Assembly (NCBI RefSeq): GCF_000283155.1
Contig: NW_004454166.1
Span: 14,271,583 to 14,335,582, forward strand
Direction: 5' to 3'
Length of the DNA: 64,000 bases
From: Ceratotherium simum simum
Taxonomy: Eukaryota; Chordata; Mammalia; Perissodactyla; Rhinocerotidae
Positions 34,354 through 47,084 of this stretch are shown here, one piece after another; position 1 is the first letter of the stretch, and each line of letters begins with the position of its first letter. Made by a program: the position numbers and the translations under genes. Under the pieces are notes generated by a model. The model saw nothing but the letters and a program-made list of their open reading frames with translations, had not been told where the DNA came from and did no database searches.

Positions 34354-34711
34354 TATTAAAATGAAAACTTAAAGCAGTAAATAATTTCATACCTAAAATA
34401 ATTTAAGATAAGGCTTTCCCCCAAAGTGCTAGAAAATTGTCATTCTATTCTGTGCTACAAGTACTTTCCTACCTGAAAACATTTTATAGCATTTTCCATT
34501 CACACGTAAATTTGTTGAAGGAAGAATCAAGTTTTTCTACTCTTAATGTTACAATTCTCATGCATTGCCCCATGCCTCCCCAACCCTGTTGAGATCACTA
34601 GCATAGAATTACATTCTTAACACCCAATAAATGAGAAAATATCATTCATTTCTAACTCTTTGGATTTTTCCTAGAATTTGAGAATTCTATTTGTATGTAT
34701 AAGTTATTGTC
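34354..34711. other. Spacer between two MaLR LTRs, nothing recognised
   Basis: About 360 bases of AT-rich sequence without a named feature. Both flanking LTRs are antisense, but they belong to different subfamilies, so this is unlikely to be provirus interior. Confidence 0.4.
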
Positions 34712-35064
34712 TAGTCCATTGGTGCTGCTATAACAAAACACAATGGAGTAGGTAGCTTATAAACAACAGAAATTTATTTCTTACAGTTCTGGAGGCTGGA
34801 AGTTCAAGATCAGCGTGCCAGCATGGTCAAGTTTTGGTGAGAGCTCTCTTTGCGGCTGCCAACTGCTTATTGTATCTTCACATGGCAGAAGGCGCTGGGG
34901 AGCTCTGTGGGGTCTCTTTTATAAAGGCACAAACCCCAGTCGTGGGGGATCCACCCTCATGACCACCTCCAGCGCCCCCCAAAGGCCCTGCCTCCTAATT
35001 CCATCACCTTGGGGGTTAGGTTTCAACATATAAATTTGAGAGGGATACAGTCAGATTATAGCAG
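34712..35064 (-). repeat. MST/MLT1A-type ERVL-MaLR LTR, antisense
   Basis: GTGCTGCTATAACAAAACAC, AACAACAGAAATTTATTTCT, TACAGTTCTGGAGGCTGGAA, CTTCACATGGCAGAAGGCGC and CTAATTCCATCACCTTGGGG are in the antisense LTR order. The A-rich AATTTATTTCT site is the LTR polyadenylation region in reverse. Confidence 0.82.
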
Positions 35065-35069
35065 TTATA

Positions 35070-35885
35070 TTTACTGCTTCTTTAAATTTCTTTTAAATTT
35101 TTTCTTATTTCCCTCAAAAGTGAAAGGAGTACTTGGTTATCTGAACCCTCATCCAAAACCTTCATCAGCAATTTCTCTGGATTTCTTAGATTTTTGCTCA
35201 TAAGTGCCAAGGGCTGGGGCATCTTCAGTTACAGAACAATTAGGGACTAAGTTAATTACATCTAATTATCATTCAAAAACTTTAAAAACAAATCCTTTCT
35301 TCAATCTGTTCCTATACACTGCTCTTTAGAGTAAAAGCCTACATCTGCACAACTGTTGTTCAAAGAGATGGATAATGATGAGCAAACAAAGCCAGATGGC
35401 ATTTACACTTAAGTTTTCTTTCTCTTTTTGAGTTTGATGTGTAAGATTTGACTAAGTGTCTTTAAAAGCCCATTTTCCCAGTCTTGGGAAGTTAAGCTTG
35501 GTGAAGTTGACAAGAGGCGATTAGGAGGAAGATAAAGGGAGAAGCGGTGGCCTAAGGATGGGGTATTTGCTGACTCACTTTCCTACCACAAAGAGTAGCA
35601 AACTGAAACTGAGGCTTTAATTTAACTCTTCTCCCACACTCTCAAAGATACGAGAACTTCCATTCATAGAAGCCTATGATGGCAGCATGATTACAGAAGT
35701 GAAGAGAGAAGGGGGAAGAGAGAGAGAGGGTAGACTGTGTTCTAGTTTTGTTTACAAGGAGCTATGAGAGGTAGAAAGAATAGAGTACTTTCTGCTGAAA
35801 TGAAGCCACTGACCAAATTCACTTTTTCTATTATACGTAGTCTTAAGGGGTCCCCACCCCCACACCACCAAAGTCCCTGAATAAG
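35070..35885. other. Intronic sequence, nothing recognised
   Basis: About 800 bases without a supported gene or repeat. A GA-rich stretch (35700-35732) is present. Confidence 0.45.
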
Positions 35886-35887
35886 AC

Positions 35888-38222
35888 TTCTAGTCCGGAA
35901 AAGATGGTGTAGACTACTTTCTCCCTGCACCTCCCAGCTAAGTATAAATACAAACCCTGGAAAAAACACAAGAGGCAACCAAAGAGAACTCTAAAATGTG
36001 GAAAAAGGAAGGTAAACTAGTTAGAGACCCCAGGACTGAACGGTCTTGCAACCCCCAAGCTAACAGGAGAAGGCTAGCCAACCCCAGATTTCCCATACCC
36101 CCAAGCTAGCAACAGAAGACAGCCCAGGTAGGCTCATTCCTCCTCCAGATCAAATGGAGTACCACCAACAGCATCAGGCTAGCCAGCAGCACTTCAAGGG
36201 GGATGGATTGGAAGCTCGACTGATAAGTGGCCAGGGAAAGCACTCTCCTTACTCATCAGGCCTAAGACTCCCTTCCTCCAATGAGAGACAGCAGGTGGCT
36301 GGCAGCACCAGTAAAGGAGATCCTGCCACAAAAAGGCCTGACTTGGGAAGTGTTCTCCTTCCCTGAAGTGTAGGAGAAGGGAGAGGAGAGGAGAAAGGAA
36401 GATGTAGCACAAGTGCCAGGAAGCTGGTTTGTCCTCATTGGCCAAAGAATTCCTCCCCCCACCCCCACCAGAGGCACTGGGAGGCCCTACCATGGAAACT
36501 CCTCCATCCCCTCAGGAGGAACCAGCAGGGACCAGTGGATCCCTAGCAGCCCCAGAGACACAAAGCCAACCAAAATAGCACCACAAAGTCTCTGAAAAAG
36601 TAATTGTCATTGGAAGCACAGCCTACAAAATTAGTGCAGATTTGTGTGCTAAACCTAAATGGGATGACTGCCTGATAAAAGAAAAGATTTAAATAGGACC
36701 CCAAGTCTCCTAATATAATAGCCAAAACATCCAGGATATAATGAAAAATCACCCATCATACCAAAAGCTAGAAAAATCACTACTTAATTGACAAAAGAAT
36801 CAATTAATGCTAACACTGAGATGAATCAGATATGAGAATTACTGACAAGGATTTTAAAGCAGCCATCATAAAAATGCTTCAACATGCAATTGCAAATTCT
36901 TTTTTTGTGTGTGTGAGGAAGATTAGCCCTGAGCTAACATCTGTTGCCAATCCTCCTCTTTTTGCTGAGAAAGATTGGCCCCGGGCTAACATCCATGCCC
37001 ATCTCCCTCTACTTTATATGGGACACTGCCACAGCATAGCTTCTCAAGCGGTGTGTTGGTCTGCGCCCGGGATCCAAACCCGAGAACCCTGGGCCGCCAA
37101 AGTGGAGTGCATGAACTTAACTGCTACACCACAGGGCCGGCCCCTGCAAATTCTTTAGAAGAAATGAAAAAATAGAAACATATTAGCAAAGAACTAGAAG
37201 TTATAAAAAAAGAACCAAATGGAAGGTATAAAACTAAAATATGCAATAACAAGAACAAACTTAAAGGGTCCAATAGTAGAGTAGAGATGACAGAGGAGAG
37301 ATATCAATGAACCTCAGGACAGGTCAATAGAATCTACTCAATCTGAACAGTAGAAGAAAATAGACTTTAAAAAATGGCAGGAACTGAGACAATAACAAAA
37401 GATCCAACATTCATATATATCATTAGAGTCCCAGAAAGATAGGACAAAGAAAGTGAGTTTAAAAGAATATTAGAAGAAACAACGGTTTAAAATTCCCAAA
37501 TTTGGCAAAAAATATAAACCTATAGATTCAAGAAACTGTACAAAACTCAAAGAGGATAAACCTAAAGAAATCCACACCAAGACATTTCATAATTAAAATT
37601 TAAGAACTGAAGCAAAAAAAAAATTCTTGACAGCATTTGAAAGAAATGACACGTTATCCATAATGGAACACTAATTCAAATAAGAGCAAATTTCCCACAT
37701 AAAACCATGGAGGCCAGAAGAAGTGGCACATTTTCCAAAAAAAAAGAACTGTCATCTTCAAATTCTACATCCAGCAAACCTATCATTCAGGAATGAAGGG
37801 AAAATAAAGACATCCTCAGATGAAGGAAAACTAAAAGAATTTGTTGCTAGCAGACCTATCTTTAAAGAATGACTATAAGAAGTTTTTCAAACAGAAAGGA
37901 AATGGTGAAGGAAGGAATCTTGGAGCATCAGAAAAGAAAGAACAACAAAAGGAACAGAAATCTAATCACATACAAAGACAATCCTCCTCATGAGTTTTAT
38001 AAGACATATTAGATGATTGAAACAAACACTATAACACCTCCTGATGCTCAAGACAATGATATTTAAAAGTGGAGAAGGTAAAGGAACCTAAACGAAATAA
38101 AGCTTCCACACTTCCAAGTGGTAAAATGCTATCAGTAGACTGTCATAAGTTACATATGTATATTGTAATACCCAGAGCAACCATTAAGAAAACAATACGA
38201 AGAGATACACTCAAAAACAGCG
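35888..38222 (+). mobile_element. HAL1 half-LINE, near full length, ERE-interrupted
   Basis: The left end starts with an L1-like 5' UTR (TCCGGAAAAGATGGTGTAGA). ORF1-like coding text is decayed but readable near 36830-36890 (ITDKDFKAAIIKMLQHAI). The sequence then passes directly into a 3' region with no ORF2: CCAGCAAACCTATCATTCAG, AGGAATGAAGGGAAAATAAA, GATGAAGGAAAACTAAAAGA, GTGGTAAAATGCTATCAGTA and GAGATACACTCAAAAACAG. An ORF1-to-3' UTR arrangement without reverse transcriptase is the definition of HAL1. Stops and frameshifts leave no intact ORF. An ERE splits it at 36903-37144. Confidence 0.75.
36903..37144 (-). repeat. ERE SINE inserted in HAL1
   Basis: Antisense ERE (GAGGAAGATTAGCCCTGAGC to CAGGGCCGGCCCC) with a perfect 12 bp target duplication TGCAAATTCTTT at 36891-36902 and 37145-37156. 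The HAL1 text resumes exactly after it. Confidence 0.96.
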
Positions 38223-38224
38223 TA

Positions 38225-39228
38225 CATAAATCAAGATCCAGTCCTAAAAGCCTGGAATATCTGACTGAGATTCTGCATGTTATATGGCTAAACATATATA
38301 AAAGCATAAAGTTTTCAGGGAAAAGTCCTGGACTGGGAGCTACCTCACTCTGGGATGGATCTAGAGGAGAGCATGTTCTGAATCTAACTGGGAATGTAGA
38401 TCACCAGAACTCACTGGGCCTCCGTTTCCACATCCTTGAAATAGAAGCGGCTGAAGAGCTAGGTCTGTAAGACAACCTGGGCCATTTCCGGTGCTAAAAT
38501 TTGATTATTCTATAAATTAAGGATCTCTATTCTTCTCATCCACCTTGTGTTATTCCTTATGATTCAGATGTCTCTAAAAGTGCTCTGAAAACTGTGAGAA
38601 AGTCTACAAACCAAAAAAGGTATTTGTATGACACACTCAAAGCTCTCACAGATTCCAAGGTAGAGAGGAGAAGAAGTGAGAGGAGGAAGAGACTTCAAAC
38701 GTAACATATACTCATTGGAGCATGGACCATTTCCACTTAGAGAAATTACTCATTTCTTTCCCACCGTTGGTATAGAACGGAAGTAAGCAAGGCAGAGTCC
38801 ACTTACTACTGTTCATTTAGCATTGCTCTTAGATCAACCTATATCAAATCTCTGAAACTAAAGGAATTATATGAAAATTGGCTGATACCTGTCATAGCAC
38901 ACCAACTCAACATGCTTTCACTTCTCCTTCAGCTCACCATGTTTGCACAAGTGGTCCAAAGATAATCTACCTTTGGGAAGTGCTGGGTCACATATGGATG
39001 GTTTGGTACATTAGACAAAGAAATGCCTTTTAAACAAAAATATGCCTTCACTATGTTTTATAAATAAGTATAAGCACCTCAATTTTATCAAAAAGGTAAA
39101 AAGTGCTCCGTTTTCTTATCGGTAACATGTAGAGATTAAAAAGACTATAACTTTCCTTCGATCTCTTATATTCTATGACCAGAATGAATTATTTATCCTA
39201 GACAGAATCACATAGAATCACTCAGCAA
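38225..39228. other. Intronic sequence, nothing firmly recognised
   Basis: A forward frame of 133 codons (38069-38470) starts inside the HAL1 tail and has no protein character. 38320-38450 has scraps of MIR-like text (CTGGGCCTCCGTTTCC). Confidence 0.4.
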
Positions 39229-39229
39229 G

Positions 39230-39460
39230 GCAGTCTAACTTAGTGACTAAGAGCTTGGCCTCTGATGTCAGATGTACCTGGTCTAGAACACCCTGGTTTG
39301 TATACTTGTTGGCTGAGTGTCCTAGTTTAACATGCCAGACCTCAGTTTCTTCATTTGTAAAAAGAATATGGTAATATCTACTTTACAGGATTGCTTTAAG
39401 AACCAAATGAAGTTATATACATCAAGTGCTTGGCAGAATAAGCATTCTACAGTAGAAACT
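39230..39460 (+). repeat. MIR SINE, near full length
   Basis: AACTTAGTGACTAAGAGCTT, CTTGGCCTCTGATGTCAGAT, CAGACCTCAGTTTCTTCATT and CTACTTTACAGGATTGCTTT run through the MIR head, core and tail. Confidence 0.8.
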
Positions 39461-41329
39461 TTGCAGTCAGAGGTAGACATGATTTTGGAAACAAAGTGAA
39501 GTATTCCAGAAAGTCAGATTAGTAAAAGTTATGGCAGAAAAATACATCAAGTTCTATGAACAGTAGAGATGTTACCTCTGAAGGCACAATTCTCCTGCAT
39601 ACATTTTTGGGACTCTAAGATCATTTACCACATAACTACAAGGTGAGCCTTCCTCTGTCTCCTTCCTCTGTTAGGATAGTGGTGACCCCTTCCACACTTT
39701 GTGTAGCATGTTCCACAAAATAGAGTAAAATCCTACTTCATTCATATAATATAACACCGACACTGGTGATTTTTAAAAAAGCTTATTTCAAGCCATGTGT
39801 TCTTTTAAGAGAAAATTCCTGAGTAAAGACAAGTAACCATTAAGAACTTCATCTCCATAATTTTAGCCTGTACTAGAAATGCAAGTTTATCTTCTCTTTT
39901 TTAATATCAACCCAATATATGCCAAAATGGTCACCTCAAAAAATTATCTAATAAAAGTACACATTCCAATCATTCTGCGGTAGAATTTTTTTTCATATTT
40001 AAATATTTCTCTTGGATTTGACTCTCACAACTATTAGAGTTGATAACCAGTTATCAAAGTACTTTAAAAACAGCTAATTTTCTTCTAGGCCTCTTCTAAG
40101 ACAACACTTTTTAAATTAAAATGCTTTACTATATAAAATGTATAAATATATTCAGCAAATATAAAATATAATGGATATATCATATGAAATACATAAATTA
40201 TATGTGTAAGACCAAAAAGTTTCTATAGTGATAGTGGATACAATTTAAGGGCCAATTTAAGGATAAAAGAAGTTTCTAAGAATTATGAGAAAATCCTCTA
40301 TTGATGCAAAATGGTTTCAGAGTAATATTTTAATTTTATAATTTAAAAAAACTAAAATTAAGAATAAAATGACTTCTATGAATACCTAATCACAAAAGCT
40401 AAGATGTGTTTGAAAATATTAAAAATGTATTGATCATATCACTTTACAAAGGGGAGAAAGGATAACACCATACTGAGAAGAGATTAAATCTTATTTAAGA
40501 ATTTAATGATAATGACGTTACAGGCAATAAATGTTCCTGATAACATACTGTCCAGTGACTAACATCATGGAACCATCAAGGGAGGCGTAGAAAGAAACTA
40601 AGACGAACAGACAAGGGTGGAGAACAACCTAGAAAGATTCATTAGAGACCTGGCAGGTCCCGAGGCACTGATGGTTCTAATCCCCTTAGCACTGTAAAAA
40701 GGTGAGGGGTAAAAGTTCCAGGCCTCCAAAGGAACAGGCTCTTTGGCAGAAGAGAGTGCAGAGAAAGGAGTATGAAGATAAAGAAAGAACCATACAACCA
40801 CTCAGGCTGAAGGAAACAGGTTATTTGTAAAGGGAGAATAATCAAGACTGACCTCAGACTCTTCTAAATCAGGGTCCAGTAAAGCAACATCTATAAGGGT
40901 TTGCAGGAAATGTCTTGATCCCTATATTCTATATCCTCTCCTGTCATTCATGTGTCAGAACAACAGAAAGACCTTCTCAGATAAAGGATACGCTATTGTC
41001 TGCTTGATGGGACTATAGGTGACTATTTTCTTTCTTTCATTTTCAATATTCCCCAATTTATCTGTACTGATCATATATTATCTTTACAATGAAGGAAAAT
41101 AAACATCACTAATAATAGTTTAGAGATTAAAGCAGAACAAGAAGCAAGAACTACAGAGAGTAGAAGGATGGCTTGCTTTCAAAGAATATTCGAGATTTCT
41201 GATTTATTAGATTAATTGTTCTAAAATTTTCATACCAAAAAAAGACTTATCTTTAAACACACACACACACACCCCTTTTCTGATTTCATAGAAAAGCTAA
41301 AATGGTGTTATAAAAAAATTATACTACAG
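39461..41329. other. AT-rich intronic sequence, nothing firmly recognised
   Basis: About 1.9 kb. It includes an (AC)8 tract at 41257-41272 and a possible L1 tail near 41020-41110. No gene is supported. Confidence 0.45.
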
Positions 41330-41577
41330 GGGCCAGCACGGTGGCGTAGTGGTTAAGTTCGCCACTCCGCTTAGCCTGGGGTTCGCGGATTTGGATCCCA
41401 GGGACGACCTACACACCGCTCATCAAGCCATGCTGTGGTGGCGTCCTATATACAAAGTAGAGGAAGACTGCCACAGATGTTAGTTCAGGGACCATCTTCT
41501 TCAAGCAAAAAGAGGAAGATTAGCAGCAGATGTTAGCTCAGGGTCAATCTTCTTCACCAAAAAAAATATACATATAT
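41330..41577 (+). repeat. ERE SINE
   Basis: Forward ERE from GGGCCAGCACGGTGGCGTAG to an A/T-rich tail, with a perfect 12 bp target duplication ATTATACTACAG at 41318-41329 and 41578-41589. Confidence 0.96.
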
Positions 41578-41589
41578 ATTATACTACAG

Positions 41590-43124
41590 TAGACAAAGGT
41601 TAAGCTCTTTTCCAATCCAAATAATTCAGCCTCCCATGAATTGCTCCTTGTTTATTTGTTCTTGGGAAACAACTAATCAGTGTGGTTTTTTTTTATTTTC
41701 TTTTTTTCCCTTAAGCATATTTTAAGAACATTTTCCATTTAACCTTGGAATTAAAGTACTATTAATTTTAAATGTTTATTATTTAAATATTTAGAAATAC
41801 TTAGTAGGCTATTTTTAAATATTTTTATTTTTATTTTAAAATATTTTAAGATATTATTTTAAATGATTTTACAATGATTTATTAATACTTAATAAAATAT
41901 TGATGAACTATTACTTAGATGGATATTTTTACTATTAAAATACTTTAATTATAATAGTTTAATTTTAATTACTAAAGTTTTAAAATAGGAAACTCCTGTA
42001 TAAATTAATGCCTTATCATATAATATCTTTGAAAGAAACCCAGAGGTAAATATAAAGTAGAATAATAACCGAAGAGGATAAACACATGTTTGAGGGATAG
42101 CGAGAAAGCAGAAAGGCTGGGGAGACACTATCTCGGTCTAAGAAAACCTCAGAGGCAGAAAATCCTAAGTGGATGAGGAAGTGGACAGACAGCTGAAAAG
42201 CAATTTGGGTCTCTGAGGACTGTGGAAGGGACAGAGGAAAGCATAAAAGCAAAGTAGAAACAAAATAGTTAAATTTCAGGTTTTAAATACTTAAAAATAG
42301 AAAGTGGAAAGAAAAACATAACTTCTTTCCAAAAACACCCTACTTTTGACCACCCATAAGGCTAGGCCTCTTCACTGTGACCCTCCAGCTCATGAAGATG
42401 ACCAGAAGAACTTCATGTCACAGGACCTTGGAACTTGGAAACATGAACATTGCCAAGAATCTCCCTCCCTCAAAGGCAATTCTGACTTCTATACAGATGC
42501 CAATGTCTCACCCCAGACCTAGCAATAGAATATAAAACTTTGAAAAAGGAAAACTTGTCTTTTAACGACAGTTTACAAAAAAAGAGAATTAATAGAGGTC
42601 AAAGACCTTTTTGCTGACTGCAGAGTTCTCATTTAATTGTTTTTACTTCTAAAAGCAGAGAAGAGGAAAGCTCAAACGAGATTCTCCTTTTACTATAAAA
42701 CCCATTTTCAGATATTCGTCATTCAGAGAGCACTGAAATTTTATTAATGGAGCTAGTGTTTGGATATTCAGGCTGTCATCAACTATAGATGAAAGTATAG
42801 TCTAAATTGGAACCAACTGTTAAAATACAGACATATGTCTCTTGCTGAAGACAACGTCTCGACATCAGTTTTCTCATTACTTAGAAACTGTGTCCAGAGG
42901 GAAAGGGTAGATGTCCACTCTAAATGTCACCAAGACACCTATCCTTCCTTCTTCACCCTCCAGATGAGAAGGGCCTCTTTTGGTTCACAGGGTGCTCACC
43001 TTGCCTCTCTTGGCATTGCCCCTACAAGTAAAAGGGCTGACTTAACTGGGCTGAACAATTGGTCACACCTGGGAAGGCCAGGTTTTCAGCCTCAGGAAGG
43101 TTTGGCACAGGAACGAGGCATGGA
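41590..43124. other. Intronic sequence with a very AT-rich block
   Basis: 41690-42000 is almost entirely A and T, with many TTTTAAAT/ATTTAAAA words. The rest is unique-looking. A 118-codon forward frame at 42835-43191 has no recognisable features. Confidence 0.45.
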
Positions 43125-43240
43125 GGTTAACAGGCATGGAACGAGGCCTCTGTGGCAGACATTTGCATTTACTCTTCAACACAGAGTATGAAGTAGGATC
43201 AGCTGTCCTCTTTCCCTGATGAGGAACCTAAAGTTGAATC
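43125..43240 (-). repeat. Possible MIR fragment, antisense
   Basis: CATTTACTCTTCAACACAGA and CCCTGATGAGGAACCTAAAG resemble the reverse MIR core, but the match is short. Confidence 0.35.
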
Positions 43241-43355
43241 CAATTGTTTTGTCAAGCTACCATTCAAACTGAAGTTTGTATTTAAATCTAGATATTCCAC
43301 TGTACTCCCAGACCTAAAAATTGGTCTGGCGTATCACAGGTGCTAACTATCTGCA

Positions 43356-43388
43356 TATCCATCCATCCATCCATCTATCTTTCTTTCT
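43356..43388. repeat. (ATCC)n / (CTTT)n microsatellite
   Basis: Four ATCC units followed by ATCT and TTCT units. Confidence 0.85.
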
Positions 43389-43389
43389 C

Positions 43390-44920
43390 TATGGAATAAA
43401 GTGTTGAACTATTTGACTCAAAGGCATTTTACCACCAGACCATGCTGCTTGGAAAATATAGACTTTTAGAGCAGCCGTTACATTAAATACAGGTTGCAAA
43501 GGTAGTACTTACCACCATTACAAGTCAGTCTTAGAGCCAAATCAGAAAGGTTCATCCTAAGAGAAATGAAAATCAGCACCAACTTGTCATTACACACACA
43601 CATATTTGATTCTAGAAGTCTCTAAGTCCAAGTTTTGCAAAAGTAGTGATGAAAGGTGTTTTGTATATATATTTTAAATAAGTATATCCAATTTTAGCTT
43701 CAGATATTACAAACCCATGTAATAACCAGACTAGAGCAGTAGATACATGCATGATATGCCCAAGGAGCAATAGCTCATTTTGGATAGAACAATGTAAGTG
43801 AGGGGGAATTAGGGGAAATAAGTCTGAAGAACAGGTTTCAAGAAGATTTTGGAAGAGTAAGAATATTAGAGTAAAAGATTTCAGCTTTCTTTCTTAGGCA
43901 GTGGGGATCCCTTTGAATTATTGATTAGGAAGATAGATCAAAGTGACTATTTCACCAGAAGTAGAGGAAGGGTGAGAGCTGAAAGTGGGTAAGAAATTAA
44001 ATTGGGTACCTGTTATATTCCTCCATGGGAAGGCTGGTTGTTATTAGATTGTTTTAACAAGACATGTCCAAGCTTGACAAGTATCGCTGCCCTTTATCTT
44101 TGGCAGGAGATGAGGGAGGCATTTTTCCCTTGGTTCCTGCCCACAAAGGATGCCATCATCTCAAAAGGCGCCTCTTCCAGGAAGGCGAGCTCCACACCCA
44201 AGAACTTACAAACTCCCAGCCCAGGCTCCACTATTCCTATCATACTCGCCTTCATCTTCTTACATAGCTATCTCCTTAACTTTTAAGCCATTTTATCATT
44301 GAGTACACAAATGTCCTTAATAAATGTGCTTCTACCAAACATCTAGAACAATCCTGGTTAGGAGAATAACTCATGATTTCTTTCTTTCCTAGATTAACAG
44401 TCTTACCAAAGGAGGCAGAATGCTGATTTACATGGAAAAGGCCTAACATAGTACACACACAGAAGACTTCTCTGTCTCTCTTTCCACTTCCTTTCCTCAT
44501 TAAAGACTGAAAAAGAAGCCTGCTTTATTTTATTTGCTGAGATGCTGTTTCTGTGTTTCACTTCTCCTTCTCCTGAAAAATGAATGTTTTATCTCTTCAG
44601 ACTAAGCTAAGTGCTAATCCCATCCTCGAAAATGGAATCTGTCCTTAGTTTTAACCACCTGGCTTGCAAAGGAACTGGAGTGAAACAGATCTCACAAGTT
44701 AAAAAATAAAAGCCTGAATTCAGTGATTGGAACGATGATAAGGGCTCCATTGTGCAAACAACACTGATGTGCAGCATATGGGGCACATGTTTAAGACACA
44801 CTTTGTCCTCAAGGACACTTTAAACTGTTTTTAAACTCTATATATAACTGTACTCTTAAACTACTGTGTTTAGGATTTTATAGTTTTTCTTTACCTTCTT
44901 TCATTTTAAAAAATTAATAT
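43390..44920. other. Intronic sequence, nothing recognised
   Basis: About 1.5 kb. Frames of 94 and 67 codons near 44002-44286 overlap each other and resemble no protein. Confidence 0.45.
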
Positions 44921-44924
44921 TCAT

Positions 44925-45115
44925 TGCTATTTTATGATCATGAGTAATAAGTATACAATGTAGAACATTTGAAAAATTAAATATATAAGATTCATCTATA
45001 ATTCCATCTTTGAAATCAAACCTGTGAACATCTTATACATGAGTATATAGACACATATACATGTGTACATATACATACAACCACACACACATATAACTTT
45101 GTACACATTTTTTCC
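44925..45115. repeat. Unassigned old interspersed repeat
   Basis: GTAGAACATTTGAAAAATTA followed by CATCTATAATTCCATCTTTG and a TATACA/CACACA-rich stretch is the layout of a very common old mammalian repeat ('gaaaatttggaaaatac...cacccataatcccacc'). I cannot name the class with certainty. Confidence 0.35.
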
Positions 45116-45119
45116 TCAG

Positions 45120-46460
45120 AACAAATGCCTAGAAGTACAAAGACATAAAAGGATATGAACAGTTTAAAGTCTTTAGATGGTGCCAGTCAAATGCAGGATG
45201 ACTTCTGTATGCTAATTTAAATGTTTCTGTACATTAGAAAACATTGACGTTGCATGTGATTTACTTTAATAATCAGGAATAAATTAGTGAACAGTAAACA
45301 AATATCACATGCAGCCTTTGTGACTCGAGCCGTGAGGCCTAGATCCCTTGCTCTACAGGACATCCATTACTATTCCAGGAGATTCTTTGCTTGGCCCTGG
45401 GTTCTTCCTTTCCTTTCCTTGCAATTGAGGCAGAGCAGTCTCTTAATGAGGCAGATGTCTTTCTAAGCTCCTCAGGTTTTCTCTAGAGAATGTTCATTAC
45501 CCCCCACCTGCCACTCCCACTCCCACTCCAAGAACACTCCACTGACTTCAAACATTCTATACTTGACCAGAAATCTTAAAATAACAGTGTCCAGATGTTA
45601 TCAGGAAATATAGTCTGGAAAAAAAAAAAAAAACCTTGAAAAAAGAACTATAGTATAACATGCATAGCCAACTACATAATTCATTCTTCTAAATAAACTA
45701 AAATAAAGATTCTTAAAGGCTGTGGGGAGCAGATACAGCAGAATTCCTAGCGCTGTGTATGTTCATTTTCAATACTATAACACTTTTATAGTTGGAAGAG
45801 AAAACAACTTCTTTTCAAAACATAATCCAAGGTATGGAAACTAAAATTTTTAAATTTTCTTAAACTTTGGGGGGGCAGGGCAATAAGATTTAAAAAGACT
45901 AAGAAATGCTATGCTAAACTTCATCCTACATTGAGTCAACCAATATATTAGAAAGTCAAGCCCCACAGAAATGCTTTCACTGAGCCACACTTTGGCAGCA
46001 GGCCACCAGCCTTCATGGAGGAATGTTACAAGAAATGACCTTACGGGTACTGCATGTACTGAATGTTGTGACTTGTCCAGTACCACACAACACGGCCAAC
46101 AAGTCCATCACAGATGAAGACCCAGAGGAGAAACGTCTTCAGACTCAGCACTCAGAAGAGCCATTTCTCCTGATTTTACCTTATGGCCACCAAATCATGA
46201 ATCTAATTATGTTTATGTCTGCATTAACTGCTAGAAAGTATATCCTTGCCCGACTCCGTGTCACTGTCTTACATTTATTTTTCCCTTTCCCTCCTTTTTC
46301 TTGCTTATTTTTAATTCAACTTTGTCCTCTGAACTGTATGCATCTTTTTAAGCTGCCTTAAATCCTTTTTTTATACAAGGTTAAGTGTAAATAAACACAG
46401 GCACATACTCTGCACACGTCTGTAAGGCTGTTTATGTAATACTGCTATTTGGACATAAAA
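45120..46460. other. Intronic sequence, nothing recognised
   Basis: About 1.3 kb without a supported feature. A 112-codon forward frame at 46023-46361 has no recognisable domain. Confidence 0.45.
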
Positions 46461-46715
46461 ACCACCCAACATGAATAGAACCAGCATGTCTCCTACAGAC
46501 CAAAAAGGAGAAAATAAATTTTCATTTCTATTTGAACAGTGAGATCCAAATAGTTGAAGGTCTGTCACCCACAGGCCATTCAGCAGACACTCAGATTACA
46601 ACCTGACCCCAACACAGTTGCTGGCTTATCTGCAGGGTCATAATGACATCATGATTATGTGTTTCCGTGCCACTGTGCTCAGGAAGTAAGAGGTCAGGGT
46701 GTCAGACTTGTAGCT
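46461..46715 (+). repeat. Diverged direct repeat, copy A
   Basis: Copy A and copy B (48165-48395) share CTCCTACAGACC / TTCCTACAGACC, ATTTTCATTTCTATTTGAACAG / GATTTCATTTCCATGTTAACAC (given as parallel segments), CAGGCCATTCAGC and GTGTTTCCGTGCCACTGTGC / GTATTTCCATACCACTGCGC in the same order. Similarity looks near 70%. The family is not recognised; it could be an old LTR or another dispersed repeat. Confidence 0.6.
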
Positions 46716-47080
46716 ATCCTTGAGGTGAGTGGACAAAGGGAACTGTCAGATTAGAGATGTGACATTTCAAAAACAAACAAACAGGGTAGATGGAGGAAGG
46801 GCAAGTGAAGGAATGACTCAAGAGATAGGAGAATCAGGAAAGAGTAACGTCTCAGCACCAAAGGAAGAGAAAAATGCAAGACGGAAGTATTAAATGAAGT
46901 TTTACATTCTTTAAGGAAAGACAAATATTTCTGGGGCAATTTTTTAAAAAAATAAATGTAGATTTAAATACATAATATTCCATCCTTTAGTCTTCCATCT
47001 AATAATGTTAATTCCTTTTAAAATGGTACTTTTCAAAAGCCAATTTTTCTTCCAACTGTACTCTTATTACAACACAAGGT
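46716..47080. other. Spacer, nothing recognised
   Basis: About 360 bases between repeat copy A and an MLT1 LTR. No feature is supported. Confidence 0.4.
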
Positions 47081-47084
47081 ACAT

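Noticed and set aside
38069..38470. 133-codon forward open frame
   Set aside because: It begins inside the HAL1 tail and runs into unrelated intron sequence; a chance frame.
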